Positions 53,118 through 61,787 of a stretch of 64,000 bases of DNA are shown here, one piece after another (the stretch's first letter is position 1; each line of letters begins with the position of its first letter). The stretch spans positions 1 through 64,000 of the forward strand of contig CAYPMR010000002.1 in assembly GCA_964411665.1 (NCBI GenBank). The letters run 5' to 3'. The stretch comes from CALFCE01 sp964411665. Lineage in GTDB: Bacteria; Pseudomonadota; Gammaproteobacteria; Granulosicoccales; Granulosicoccaceae. A program made the translations under genes and the position numbers. The notes beneath the pieces were generated by a model. It saw only the letters and a list, made by a program, of their open reading frames with translations. It did no database searches and was not told the DNA's origin.

Positions 53118-53615
53118 CTAGTCAGACAGGGATTCGCGATTTTTCTTATTCCTGGTCTTTGTGCCTGGCGCGGACTGGGCTTTCTTTTTAGTTCTGGCGC
53201 TTGGACCTTTGGCACGAGGGTTCTTGTTTTTCGAGGTCCTGGTCTTTGCAGGCAAGGCATCACCCGTATCTGTGTTTGACGAGCTGCTTGTTGTCGCCTT
53301 TGTTTTTGCCCGCGCCGTCGTTATACCAACATTGCGATCGTCGGCAGTTTGCGTCGAGCCTTTCGCATCGTCCGGTAAGGTGATGTTTAACTCCAGGACA
53401 TCGCAGTCATCCTGCGAGTCGAGTTGTACAACCACTTGCTCTTCACCAATATCTACATACTTTTTAATGACGTTGAGTATGTCTTTTTTAAGCCTCGGCA
53501 GATAATCCGGGCCAGCGGAATCAGCGTGTTGATGTGCGATTAACACTTGCAGCCGCTCTTTGGCGGTATTGGCAGTGCCTTTCGGTCGACTTCTGAAGAA
53601 ACTGAATATACCCAT
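53118..53615 (-). CDS. minE: Cell division topological specificity factor MinE with basic tail
   Basis: MinE stimulates MinD ATPase and drives pole-to-pole oscillation. Residues 1-85 are canonical: membrane-binding MGIFSFFRSRPKGTANTAKE, the MinD-binding helix RLQVLIAHQH, then YLPRLKKDILNVIKKYV and LELNITLPDD. The protein then continues for about 80 residues of K, R, S, T and A to residue 165. Normal MinE ends near 85-90. ATG 53615 matches the family; the frame opens three codons earlier. minD ends five bases upstream. Confidence 0.95.
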   Translation of the reverse strand: MGIFSFFRSRPKGTANTAKERLQVLIAHQHADSAGPDYLPRLKKDILNVIKKYVDIGEEQVVVQLDSQDDCDVLELNITLPDDAKGSTQTADDRNVGITTARAKTKATTSSSSNTDTGDALPAKTRTSKNKNPRAKGPSARTKKKAQSAPGTKTRNKKNRESLSD

Positions 53616-53620
53616 CTTGA

Positions 53621-54430
53621 TCACCCGAATAGTCGCGAAAGGATTCCTTTCTTGCGTGCTTCCATAAAGCGATGCGGTCGGTCTTCTCCCAGAAGCCGAT
53701 CAATCGCATCCGTGTATGCCTGGCCAGCTTCACTCTCCGGCGACAAGATGACAGGCTTACCGGCGTTGGATGAATCAAGTACTGTTGGTGATTCCGGGAT
53801 GATACCCAGTAGTGGTATGGCTAGTAGTTCGACTATGTCGTCGACACTAAGCATTTGGCCCTCTTTTACGCGGCCGGGATTGTAACGCGTGATCAGAAGG
53901 TGTTCCTTGACGGGATCTTCGTTCATTTTTGCGCGCTTGGATTCGCTCTGCAAAATTCCCAGTATACGGTCTGAATCTCTGACCGACGACACCTCGGGAT
54001 TGGTGGTTATGACTGCTTCATCAGCAAAATAAAGGGCCATCTTGGCGCCTTTTTCGATCCCCGCAGGTGAATCGCAAATGATGTAATCGAATTGACTCTT
54101 TTTCAGTTTGTGCATAACGCGCGCTATGCCTTCGATTGTCAAGGCATCTTTATCGCGTGTTTGGGAAGCAGGCAGAATATAAAGATTTTCGACTCGCTTG
54201 TCTTTAATCAATGTCTGGTGAAGACTTGATTCCTGATTGACCAGGTTGACCAGGTCGTAGACCACGCGTCGTTCGCAACCCATGATCAGATCAAGGTTAC
54301 GCAGGCCTACATCGAAATCGATGACAACTGTCTTGTAGCCTTTGAGAGCCAGACCCGTCGCAATGGAAGCGCTGGTTGTAGTTTTACCGACACCGCCCTT
54401 ACCTGACGTTACCACGATCGTTTTAGTCAA
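53621..54430 (-). CDS. minD: Septum site-determining protein MinD
   Basis: MinD is a ParA-like ATPase that recruits MinC to the membrane. The 269-residue protein has the deviant Walker A TSGKGGVGKTTTSA, DFDVGLRNLDLIMG, the switch II ICDSPAGIE, and the C-terminal amphipathic membrane helix (FMEARKKGILSRLFG). I chose TTG 54430: GGGGAG lies eight bases upstream and the length fits E. coli MinD (270). GTG 54439 overlaps that ribosome binding site. The gap to minC is 157 bases and contains a perfect 12-base palindrome (54496-54507). Confidence 0.95.
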   Translation of the reverse strand: MTKTIVVTSGKGGVGKTTTSASIATGLALKGYKTVVIDFDVGLRNLDLIMGCERRVVYDLVNLVNQESSLHQTLIKDKRVENLYILPASQTRDKDALTIEGIARVMHKLKKSQFDYIICDSPAGIEKGAKMALYFADEAVITTNPEVSSVRDSDRILGILQSESKRAKMNEDPVKEHLLITRYNPGRVKEGQMLSVDDIVELLAIPLLGIIPESPTVLDSSNAGKPVILSPESEAGQAYTDAIDRLLGEDRPHRFMEARKKGILSRLFG

Positions 54431-54587
54431 ACCCGACACTCCCCTATAGTTTTCGTTCTTGCAGAGCCCGCGACATGTTTCTGAGCTTGCGACTTCTTGG
54501 TACCAAGCTTGCGCCCTGTTGCCACGCCTGCGCCTTTGAATTTTTTGCTGATCCGCCTCTCGCTAAAGAAACATCTTATATCGTTAC

Positions 54588-55502
54588 TCAAAGCGGATCG
54601 ATGTTTAGTTGGCCATCTTTTAACCAGATTTGGGCTGGTTTGCCGAACAACTGTTCGGGTATTTCTTCGAGTACCTTGTAGACGCCGGCAACCGATACCA
54701 GTTCTGCCTCTAATGACTGGCAAAAGATCCTGCTGTCACTATTGCCTGTGACTCCGCATAGTGCTCGCCCGCGCAGTGGTCCATACACGTGGATATTATT
54801 GTCAGCAACGATTTCGGCTCCCGGCCCGACATGCGCCATAATGATCAGATCGGTTTCCCGCGCATACTGTTGTTGTCCCGAACGTATAGGGCGATTGATC
54901 AGAAGCGGCAACACCGGTTTCTGGGGTTTGGATGCATTGAGCTCTTTTTGCAGAGCTGCAATTTCGCTTGCACCACTGTCATCAGCATCTGGCTCATCAT
55001 CACCCGATTCATCATCACCGTCGGCGAGAGCCGGTTGCGCCTCTTTTTTCTTTAAGCTCTTGTTCGCAGCTGCGCTGGCTGGATGCATCAACAAACTGGA
55101 TTCTTTTGATGATTCTGGCTTGCTTGCAGCTGTTTTTTTCCTGGCGGCAGCAGAATCCATCGACACATCACGCGTCGTTGTCTCGATGATTGGCAGTGAG
55201 AGATTCCAGTTAGTGGCGCATTCACGATCCGATACATTGACCAGGACCGGCATTAGCTTGTGCGCGCGGACGCGGCGTATCAGCTCCTCGGCATTGAGGT
55301 CAGCATGATCCTCTATCCGGGTCATATCGATAACAACCGGCGTATTGCTGAAAAAGCCGGGTGCTTGTTTAACCTTGTCGGCAAGGCCGGCGTCTATAGC
55401 CTCGAGATTTGTTGAGTGCAGGCGCAGGGATAGCAGCGTGTACATGCCGCCCTTGAGCTCGACTTCTTGTTTTTTCTGCAAAACAGCCTGTCCCACAACC
55501 AT
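54588..55502 (-). CDS. minC: Septum site-determining protein MinC with long linker
   Basis: MinC inhibits FtsZ ring formation away from midcell. The 304-residue protein has the N-terminal FtsZ-inhibiting domain (about 1-110; VVIDMTRIEDHADLN) and the C-terminal beta-helix that binds MinD (about 200-304; DLIIMAHVGPGAEIVADNNI and YGPLRGRALCGVTGN). Between them are about 80 residues rich in A, S, K and D. E. coli MinC has 231 residues, so the linker is expanded. The operon order minC-minD-minE is canonical. Confidence 0.93.
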   Translation of the reverse strand: MVVGQAVLQKKQEVELKGGMYTLLSLRLHSTNLEAIDAGLADKVKQAPGFFSNTPVVIDMTRIEDHADLNAEELIRRVRAHKLMPVLVNVSDRECATNWNLSLPIIETTTRDVSMDSAAARKKTAASKPESSKESSLLMHPASAAANKSLKKKEAQPALADGDDESGDDEPDADDSGASEIAALQKELNASKPQKPVLPLLINRPIRSGQQQYARETDLIIMAHVGPGAEIVADNNIHVYGPLRGRALCGVTGNSDSRIFCQSLEAELVSVAGVYKVLEEIPEQLFGKPAQIWLKDGQLNIDPL

Positions 55503-55667
55503 GAAAGTTCATAAGTGCCAATACGCTGGCATTGTAATCCATTACGGCTGACAGAAGAATGTGCAGATGGAGGGATTTACGCTTGGGGATGTTTTTGTAG
55601 CTGTTTTTGCAACAAAGCTGGCTGACTTTGGTACAAAAGTGGCGAACTGCCGAGTGAGGGTGTGGAT

Positions 55668-57488
55668 CTAGTCGCTAATGACCAGAGTTGCTTCAAACAT
55701 GTCATCCTGGTTTTGATTGCCGAGGCAAGCGTCTGGAATCATGGTTGCCTGCATCGGCTCGCACAGGAAGAATCCCTGTGCGCGATGGCAGCCAAGCTTG
55801 CGTACCGTGTCGAACTGGCTGCTTGTCTCGATCCCTTCTGCGACCACTTCTGCGTCCATGGATTCAGCGACATCGACCGTGGCTCGAATGATGTGCTGAT
55901 TTTTTTTGCATGTTTCAATATCACGGATGAAAGTTCGGTCAATTTTCACCTCGTCGATCGGAAAATCCCGCAATTCAGCAAAGGATGAATAACCCACGCC
56001 GAAATCATCAATCGACAGTTTGACGCCCAGATCCTTGAGTGCAATCAACATGTCTCTTGCTTGTTCACGATCATCCAGCAGGGCTGTCTCGGTAATCTCC
56101 AGGGTCAACAGGCTGGGTGCCAGAGCGCAACTGCTGATGATCTCGGCCAGCGCATCGATATCTTCTCTGCGGGCGAACTGTCGCCGTGAGAGATTAATGG
56201 ACAATGTGGCAGGAGAGGTCCCTATTCTGGCAAGGCTTTGATAATCGGCTATCGCCTGGCGAAGCACCCATTCACCAATCTTGTTAATAATGTCACTGCG
56301 TTCTGCGCGAGGTATAAATATGGCAGGCGAGATTAGTCCGAGTGATCTGCTGTGCCAGCGCAGCAATGCCTCCATGCCGGTCGTCAGGTTGGTGCGGACA
56401 TCGACTTGTGGCTGGTAATGCAGTGCGAGTTCATTGCGCTCGAGTGCTTTTTCCAGGCCGATGTCGATCTGGTGTGCGCGGTCAGCCTCCTGTTGCCTGC
56501 GTCGATCGTAGGTTGCCAGGGTATTGCTGCCAGAGGCCTTGGCTGTTGCCACAGCGCTGTCAACAGCGCTAATCAGCTCACCTGCAGTACCTCCGTCCCG
56601 AGGGGCGAATGTCAGGCCCATACTGGCTCTGATGGGTAGCACGCGAGCGGCTACCGGTATCCCTTTGGCAATATCGTCAAGAAATGTTTTGGCCTGTACT
56701 TGCAGATTGGAATCGACTGCCTGGCTCGGCACCAGGACACCGAATTCATCACCTGCAATGCGGGCTACTATCGATGTCGCAGGCATGGCCTGTTGCAGAC
56801 GTCGTGCGACCTCAATCAGCAACTGATCAGCAAAATGCTGGCCGTAAGAATCGTTGATCTGTCGAAAATCCCTTAGATCGCAGACCATTAACGCGCATTT
56901 GGAATCCTGATCACGTATCGCCTGGCGTAAGTGATTCATCAGCGACATACGGTTTGGTAACCCGGTCAAAGCGTCCTGCTCCCGAGCCTCGTCGAGTTTT
57001 TTCAGTGATTGACGTTGTTCGCTGATGTCCCTGACAGTACTGGCAACCCGGCCTTGCTGAATGTTTTTCTCGCTGATCAGCAGGTGCTGGTCGTTGCTGG
57101 TAGTCAGCTCGAGATGAGAGGTGCTGTCGCCGGTTAATGAGCCTTTTGAACCGAGCCAGTCATCGAGTTTTTGCAGTGCCTGGGTACTGTCCTGACAGAG
57201 TTGCTCATACAGGTTGCGGACATCGCCACCCGTTGCCGGGCTTGATTCGTTATCAGGCAACATCGACGACAGGCGCGAGTTGTATCCGGTAACGCGCCGT
57301 TTTTGATCGAGAATTAAAAAACCGTCTCTAACGCCTTCGAGCACAGAGGGGTCATTTTGTTGATTTGCTCGCTTTCGAGCTAGAAAGCCGATGATGGCCG
57401 CGTACAGAAGTGCGATCGCAAGCAGGCTTGCGATCGCTCCCGCAATCAGTAACGGGGTCAAGTGTGAACTTACAGATTCCACTGACAA
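55668..57488 (-). CDS. Membrane-bound GGDEF-EAL protein (c-di-GMP turnover)
   Basis: The 606-residue protein has one N-terminal membrane helix (LLIAGAIASLLAIALLYAAI) and a PAS-like segment (about 48-160). A GGDEF domain with motif IAGDEF (first glycine changed to alanine) follows at about 175-330, then an EAL domain (about 345-600). EAL catalytic motifs look intact: EALLRW, ITETALLDD, DDFGVGYSS, KIDRTFI and AEGIET. A phosphodiesterase is likely; cyclase activity is uncertain. The start is TTG 57488 or GTG 57482; neither has a clear ribosome binding site. Confidence 0.92.
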   Translation of the reverse strand: MSVESVSSHLTPLLIAGAIASLLAIALLYAAIIGFLARKRANQQNDPSVLEGVRDGFLILDQKRRVTGYNSRLSSMLPDNESSPATGGDVRNLYEQLCQDSTQALQKLDDWLGSKGSLTGDSTSHLELTTSNDQHLLISEKNIQQGRVASTVRDISEQRQSLKKLDEAREQDALTGLPNRMSLMNHLRQAIRDQDSKCALMVCDLRDFRQINDSYGQHFADQLLIEVARRLQQAMPATSIVARIAGDEFGVLVPSQAVDSNLQVQAKTFLDDIAKGIPVAARVLPIRASMGLTFAPRDGGTAGELISAVDSAVATAKASGSNTLATYDRRRQQEADRAHQIDIGLEKALERNELALHYQPQVDVRTNLTTGMEALLRWHSRSLGLISPAIFIPRAERSDIINKIGEWVLRQAIADYQSLARIGTSPATLSINLSRRQFARREDIDALAEIISSCALAPSLLTLEITETALLDDREQARDMLIALKDLGVKLSIDDFGVGYSSFAELRDFPIDEVKIDRTFIRDIETCKKNQHIIRATVDVAESMDAEVVAEGIETSSQFDTVRKLGCHRAQGFFLCEPMQATMIPDACLGNQNQDDMFEATLVISD

Positions 57489-57640
57489 TCTAAAAAATAC
57501 CGGCTATGCGGGAGTAGTAATGGTTAGATGATAACAACACTGGCAGACGCGACTCCGACAGCTATTTAACATCACTCTATGAAAATAGCAGAGATTGCAG
57601 GTTTCTGTGAAGGTTGGTCCTGGTCCCAAAGCAGGCAGCT

Positions 57641-57931
57641 TCAGGACATGCCGGGTTTCCAGATACCGAAGGCGTCTGCAGAGGCAGGGGCTGCAACAGG
57701 AGCCGGCCGCTGTGAGTCAACGTCTTTGAGAACATGCAACATAAATGCTGATAACTGCGCGTGTAATTCTTCCTTGCGAGTTGAGGGCATGTCCTGCTGG
57801 CCCAGCAGAAATCCCACGATAGCGCAGAGATACTGGGACGCGAGTCCGGGATCTCTCGCATCTTCATCGTGTTCTGCCAAAATACCTGTAATATTTTCGA
57901 CCAGTTCTGTCGAGAGTTTGAGTTCGCTCAT
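57641..57931 (-). CDS. Small hypothetical protein downstream of nrdJ operon
   Basis: The 96-residue protein is not recognised. It looks largely helical (STELVENITGILAEHDEDAR, ASQYLCAIVGFLLGQQ, RKEELHAQLSAFMLHVLKDV) with an alanine/proline-rich tail. No signal peptide or membrane span is evident. It lies on the nrdJ strand and has a protein-like composition. TATACT seven bases before the ATG could be a -10 element for a nearly leaderless message. No ribosome binding site is visible. Confidence 0.5.
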   Translation of the reverse strand: MSELKLSTELVENITGILAEHDEDARDPGLASQYLCAIVGFLLGQQDMPSTRKEELHAQLSAFMLHVLKDVDSQRPAPVAAPASADAFGIWKPGMS

Positions 57932-57998
57932 ACGCAAAGTATAGCGTTAACTGGCCTCGGACTTCAGAAACAAATCTCTCCTCGGAGGATTTGCTCAG

Positions 57999-58307
57999 TC
58001 AGAGGGCCGAATTTACAGCCGGATTGTGATTTACATTGTGGCTATCAGCCGCCCATAGCTTTTTAGAACTGGTAGTTTCTGATGCGACTAGTGCTCTGGG
58101 TGACGCTGTCTGAGGGTCACTTTTGTCGCGCAGAGAACTGGTCAGCTTGACGCGCCTGCAGATATCGCATTCATACAAGTCACTACAGCAGCTAACTGAA
58201 CATTCTCTTTTTTCGAGACGCATGTGAGCGCCACATTGATCGCATTTCATGGGTGGTAGATAGGTCTGTTGATGCCCGGTAAGTTTGCAATATGATGAAT
58301 CAGTCAC
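57999..58307 (-). CDS. Small zinc-ribbon-like protein next to nrdJb
   Basis: The frame contains a compact cysteine cluster, MKCDQCGAHMRLEKRECSVS then CCSDLYECDICRRVKL. That is two CxxC pairs plus a CC pair, suggesting one or two zinc sites, followed by a polar tail. The GTG at 58307 directly follows the nrdJb stop codon, which would permit coupling; ATG 58250 is the alternative and begins just before the first cysteine pair. NrdJb itself ends in a CxxC cluster, so a related metal-binding role is conceivable. No family was recognised. Confidence 0.5.
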   Translation of the reverse strand: MTDSSYCKLTGHQQTYLPPMKCDQCGAHMRLEKRECSVSCCSDLYECDICRRVKLTSSLRDKSDPQTASPRALVASETTSSKKLWAADSHNVNHNPAVNSAL

Positions 58308-59099
58308 CTAGCCGCATTTACTGTCGCCACAATTGAGGCAGGTGACACAGCCATCCATGATAATCGCGGAACGGTGATTACATTTGCCACACAAGCGGGC
58401 ATCCGGTGGGAATCCATCATCAGGGTTTGCTCGACTGGCAGCAGCTGGTTCCTGTGACTCGGTGCTTTCAGGGGTGCTTGGCGAGAGCACCTGAGCGTCA
58501 CGCTTTTCCAGTTCCTCGCGTTTCTGTCGGATCAGTTCTTTTTGACTTTCATCGGGTCCTGTCGGTGCCAGCATGCCTATGCGGATCAGGTGACGTTCTA
58601 TAACGTCGCCGATTTCAGCAATGATGGATTGCTTATAAGTGCCTTTCACCCAATAACCGCCTCTGGGATCAAAGACCGAACGCAATTCATCAACCAGAAA
58701 CGTGATATCGCCACCTTTGCGAAAAACCGCAGACATAATGACCGTCAAGGCCACAATCCACTGGAAATGATCGAGGTTTTTGGTGTTAATGAAAACTTCG
58801 AAGGGGCGTCTGGATTCGTGTTCTGTCCCTTCGTTAAGAATAATGTCATTGATCGTAATGTACATGGCATGAGGTGATACATGCTCAGGCACTTTTAGCT
58901 TATAGGTTGATCCTATAAGCATTTCAGGGCGCTTCAATGTCTCATGCATCTGAATGACATCGGCGGATTCTCTGGACTCGCCTACCAGAGCAAGATCAGC
59001 TTTGTCAGCCGCTTTCGCCGAGGCATCACCAGCATTGTCGTCGCCTTTGTTGTTACCGACCTGGTAACTAACTATTTTGCGTTCAATTTTGATTGTCAT
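58308..59099 (-). CDS. nrdJb: Class II ribonucleotide reductase subunit NrdJb (TSCPD domain)
   Basis: In the split class II enzyme, NrdJb carries the C-terminal part needed with NrdJa to reduce ribonucleotides. The 263-residue protein has the TSCPD-type region (MYITINDIILNEGTEHESRR, KNLDHFQWIVALTVIMSAVF). It ends in a cysteine-rich tail (LCGKCNHRSAIIMDGCVTCL then NCGDSKCG) that likely holds the redox-shuttle cysteines. The middle (about 195-225) is polar. ATG 59099 is preferred; a TTG at 59114 is also in frame. It lies 42 bases after nrdJa. Confidence 0.93.
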   Translation of the reverse strand: MTIKIERKIVSYQVGNNKGDDNAGDASAKAADKADLALVGESRESADVIQMHETLKRPEMLIGSTYKLKVPEHVSPHAMYITINDIILNEGTEHESRRPFEVFINTKNLDHFQWIVALTVIMSAVFRKGGDITFLVDELRSVFDPRGGYWVKGTYKQSIIAEIGDVIERHLIRIGMLAPTGPDESQKELIRQKREELEKRDAQVLSPSTPESTESQEPAAASRANPDDGFPPDARLCGKCNHRSAIIMDGCVTCLNCGDSKCG

Positions 59100-59141
59100 G
59101 GTGCTTGTGTCCAATGCTCAGGTATACAGGTTTAGTTGTAC

Positions 59142-61370
59142 TCAGAATTTGCCGTAGTAACCTTCTTTGAGAGCATCATAAAGATTGGCCGCAGTGTGAG
59201 TCTCACCGTCGTACTCAACAGTTTCGTTGCCTTTACAGTTGACTAAGGTGCCGTCATCAAGAGTGAATTGGTATTCGGTATTTTCAAGGTCCTGTTCAGT
59301 GACCAGTACGCCCTGAAATGCTTCCGGGTTAAAGCGAAAAGTCGTACAGCCTTTGAGGCCCTGTTCATAGGCATCCATATAAATATCCTTGAAGTCTTCA
59401 AAAGGATATTCAGTGGGGACATTGGCTGTTTTCGAGATTGACGAGTCAATCCATCGTTGCGCAGCTGCCTGGACCGCCACGTGGTCTTTCGGTGTGATGT
59501 CGTTAGCCGAGATAAAGTAGTCAGGCAGAGCATGTTGCGGATCATCACTAAACGGATCGGCGTCTGCGTTCACCATGTCGCGGTAGGCCAATAATTCAAA
59601 CGACAGGACATCCATCTTCTCTTTGGTTTTCTTGCCTTCGCGGATGACGTTGCGTGAGTACAGGTGGGCAAAGCTAGGCTCTATGCCATTACTTGCATTG
59701 TTAGCAAGTGATAACGATATCGTACCAGTAGGTGCTATTGACGAATGATGTGTAAAACGTGCGCCCTGTTCTGCCAGTTGGTCAATTAATTCAGGCTCAA
59801 TCTCGGCTATTTTCTGCATGTAACGGCTATAGCGAGCATGCAGAATTTTGCCACGAATCTTGTCACCCACCCGATACCCGTCTTCTTTCATTTCAGGTCT
59901 GAGTCGCAGCATTTCACCAGTGACCTCGAATTCTTCATTCATGATCGGTGCGGCTCCTTTCTCGAGAGACAGCGACAGAGCTGCACGCCAGCCAGTGACG
60001 GCCAGTGAGCAAGTCACTTTTTCAGTGAACTCGAGTGATTCCGGAGATCCGTATTTCATGCCGAGCAAGGTCAGAGTTGAACCCAGGCCCAGGTAGCCCA
60101 TACCGTGACGACGCTTACGTATAATTTCTTTTTGTTGCTCTGGCAAAGGCAGACCGTTGACTTCAACAACGTTGTCCAGCATACGTGTGAATATTTCAAC
60201 AGTCTGGTTGAATCTGTCCCAGTCAAAAGAGGCTTCATTGGTAAACGGGTTATCAACGAAGCGGGTCAGATTGATCGATCCAAGCAGGCAAGCGCCGTAG
60301 GGAGGTAGTGGCTGTTCTCCGCAAGGGTTGGTAGCCCGGATTTTTTCATCGAACCAGTTGTTGTTCATTTCGTTGACCTTATCGATCAAAATGAAACCGG
60401 GTTCAGCAAAATCGTAGGTCGACGCCATGATTGAATCCCACAGGCGGCGTGCTGGCAGAGTTCTGTAGATTTTGCACGCTACAAGGCCATCATCGTTGAC
60501 CACTAAATCCTTGTGTGTAGGCCAGTCGCGCCAAACAACCTTCTCGCTGTCATTTAAATCGAGCGAAGAGTCATCGCGTTCCTTGGCTGGAATAGGGAAG
60601 GCCAATTGCCAGGGTGCATCGTTACGCACTGCCTGTACAAAATCCTCGGTTATCAGCAAAGAGAGGTTGAATTGACGAAGCCGTCCGTCTTCACGCTTTG
60701 CCTTGATGAATTCGAGTACATCAGGGTGACGTACATCGAAAGTGCCCATTTGCGCGCCTCTACGTCCACCTGCTGATGAGACGGTAAAGCACATCTTGTC
60801 GAATATATCCATAAACGACAGCGGGCCCGATGTATAAGCACCTGCACCGGAGACATAAGCGCCATGTGGACGAAGGGTTGAGAAGTCGTAGCCGATGCCA
60901 CAACCGGCTTTCAATGTAAGGCCGGCTTCATGCACCTTGCCCAGAATGTCATCCATGGAGTCTTCAACAGTACCGGATACGGTGCAATTGATAGTGGATG
61001 TCGCAGGTTTGTGTGCTTGTGCGCCGGCGTTTGATGTGATGCGCCCCGCTGGTATGGCACCTTGTTGCAAGGCCCAGACATATTGCCCATACCAATATTC
61101 CCTTGCGCTCGGTTTTTCTACCTCTGACAGCGCCTTGGCAACGCGGTGATAGGTATCTTCAATGGAATTGTCTACATTCTCGCCGTCTTTTGTTTTCAGG
61201 CGATATTTTTTATCCCATATGTCCAGCGAGGCCGCCTGCAGCGGAATTCTCGTGGTCGAATTGACAGGTAGTCTAGTGACTGTATCTGATGCTGCCGGAC
61301 TGTCTTTTGCCACTGCATCTTGTGATCCTGTGGTATGCAGAGTTTCTATATTTGTTTTGTTTGCTGTCAC
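59142..61370 (-). CDS. nrdJa: Adenosylcobalamin-dependent ribonucleoside-diphosphate reductase NrdJa
   Basis: NrdJa is the catalytic subunit of the B12-dependent (class II) ribonucleotide reductase, which works with or without oxygen. The 742-residue protein shows AGCGIGYDFSTLRPHGAYVS, GGRRGAQMGTFDVRHPDVLE, the active-site loop NPCGEQPLPPYGACLLGSIN, and the C-terminal SIAPTGTISLSLANNASNGI. The N-terminal IPLQAASLDIWDKKYRLKT matches split NrdJa proteins. The start is GTG 61370 without a strong ribosome binding site. Paired NrdR boxes lie about 370-415 bases upstream. Confidence 0.95.
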   Translation of the reverse strand: MTANKTNIETLHTTGSQDAVAKDSPAASDTVTRLPVNSTTRIPLQAASLDIWDKKYRLKTKDGENVDNSIEDTYHRVAKALSEVEKPSAREYWYGQYVWALQQGAIPAGRITSNAGAQAHKPATSTINCTVSGTVEDSMDDILGKVHEAGLTLKAGCGIGYDFSTLRPHGAYVSGAGAYTSGPLSFMDIFDKMCFTVSSAGGRRGAQMGTFDVRHPDVLEFIKAKREDGRLRQFNLSLLITEDFVQAVRNDAPWQLAFPIPAKERDDSSLDLNDSEKVVWRDWPTHKDLVVNDDGLVACKIYRTLPARRLWDSIMASTYDFAEPGFILIDKVNEMNNNWFDEKIRATNPCGEQPLPPYGACLLGSINLTRFVDNPFTNEASFDWDRFNQTVEIFTRMLDNVVEVNGLPLPEQQKEIIRKRRHGMGYLGLGSTLTLLGMKYGSPESLEFTEKVTCSLAVTGWRAALSLSLEKGAAPIMNEEFEVTGEMLRLRPEMKEDGYRVGDKIRGKILHARYSRYMQKIAEIEPELIDQLAEQGARFTHHSSIAPTGTISLSLANNASNGIEPSFAHLYSRNVIREGKKTKEKMDVLSFELLAYRDMVNADADPFSDDPQHALPDYFISANDITPKDHVAVQAAAQRWIDSSISKTANVPTEYPFEDFKDIYMDAYEQGLKGCTTFRFNPEAFQGVLVTEQDLENTEYQFTLDDGTLVNCKGNETVEYDGETHTAANLYDALKEGYYGKF

Positions 61371-61739
61371 GTCTGTAGGGAGTCGGGTTTTGGTTTGTGG
61401 AACAAGCCTGAATGCAAGTCTTTTTGTGAAAAATCGCTTTGTTTTGTTTAAAGCAGACGCGTTTTTATCGCGCGAATCTGCCGAATTTTGCTTTCGATTT
61501 TGCTTTCAAAGGCTGTCGCTTAATTTTCCGCTGTTATTGTTTTTGTAGTCTCTCTGTTGTTTTCATCCGGTTGTTGATATCCGGTATTACCTGGCGTTGA
61601 CGTCCGCTCCCTTGGAAGACCTCTCCATCATTTGATACGTCAACTATTGCTTGCTGAAAATCCTGGGCTCATTGTGTGGCCGCACTTTCTAGAGTTACAA
61701 ATTCAGGGCTGCAAATTTTCTTTTAATATTCAGGAGTCA
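61371..61739 (-). other. Long leader region of the nrdJ operon
   Basis: Between the NrdR boxes and the nrdJa GTG are about 370 bases with no open frame of note. On the minus strand the part nearest the gene is A-rich and C-poor. No cobalamin riboswitch B12-box was recognised by eye, although B12 control would make sense for a class II enzyme. Confidence 0.45.
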
Positions 61740-61755
61740 TGCCTATATATAGTGT
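61740..61755 (-). promoter_or_regulatory. NrdR box, gene-proximal
   Basis: TGCCTATATATAGTGT matches the NrdR consensus ACACTATATATAGTGT at its last 13 positions. NrdR represses ribonucleotide reductase operons in response to ATP/dATP. It lies 32 bases from a second box. Confidence 0.8.
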
Positions 61756-61771
61756 CAGGCAGGCTCCCATA

Positions 61772-61787
61772 CCACTATATGTAGTAG
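61772..61787 (-). promoter_or_regulatory. NrdR box, gene-distal
   Basis: CCACTATATGTAGTAG matches the NrdR consensus at 12 of 16 positions. Start-to-start spacing to the proximal box is 32 bases, about three helical turns, the arrangement typical of functional NrdR sites. Confidence 0.75.

Noticed and set aside
54427..54723. Minus-strand frame spanning the minC end and the minC-minD gap, with a basic C-terminus
   Set aside because: Most of it is a shadow of minC in another frame, and the unique part has no start signal or known motif.
61371..61739. Cobalamin riboswitch in the nrdJ leader
   Set aside because: No recognisable B12-box was found by eye, and a covariance search would be needed to revisit this.
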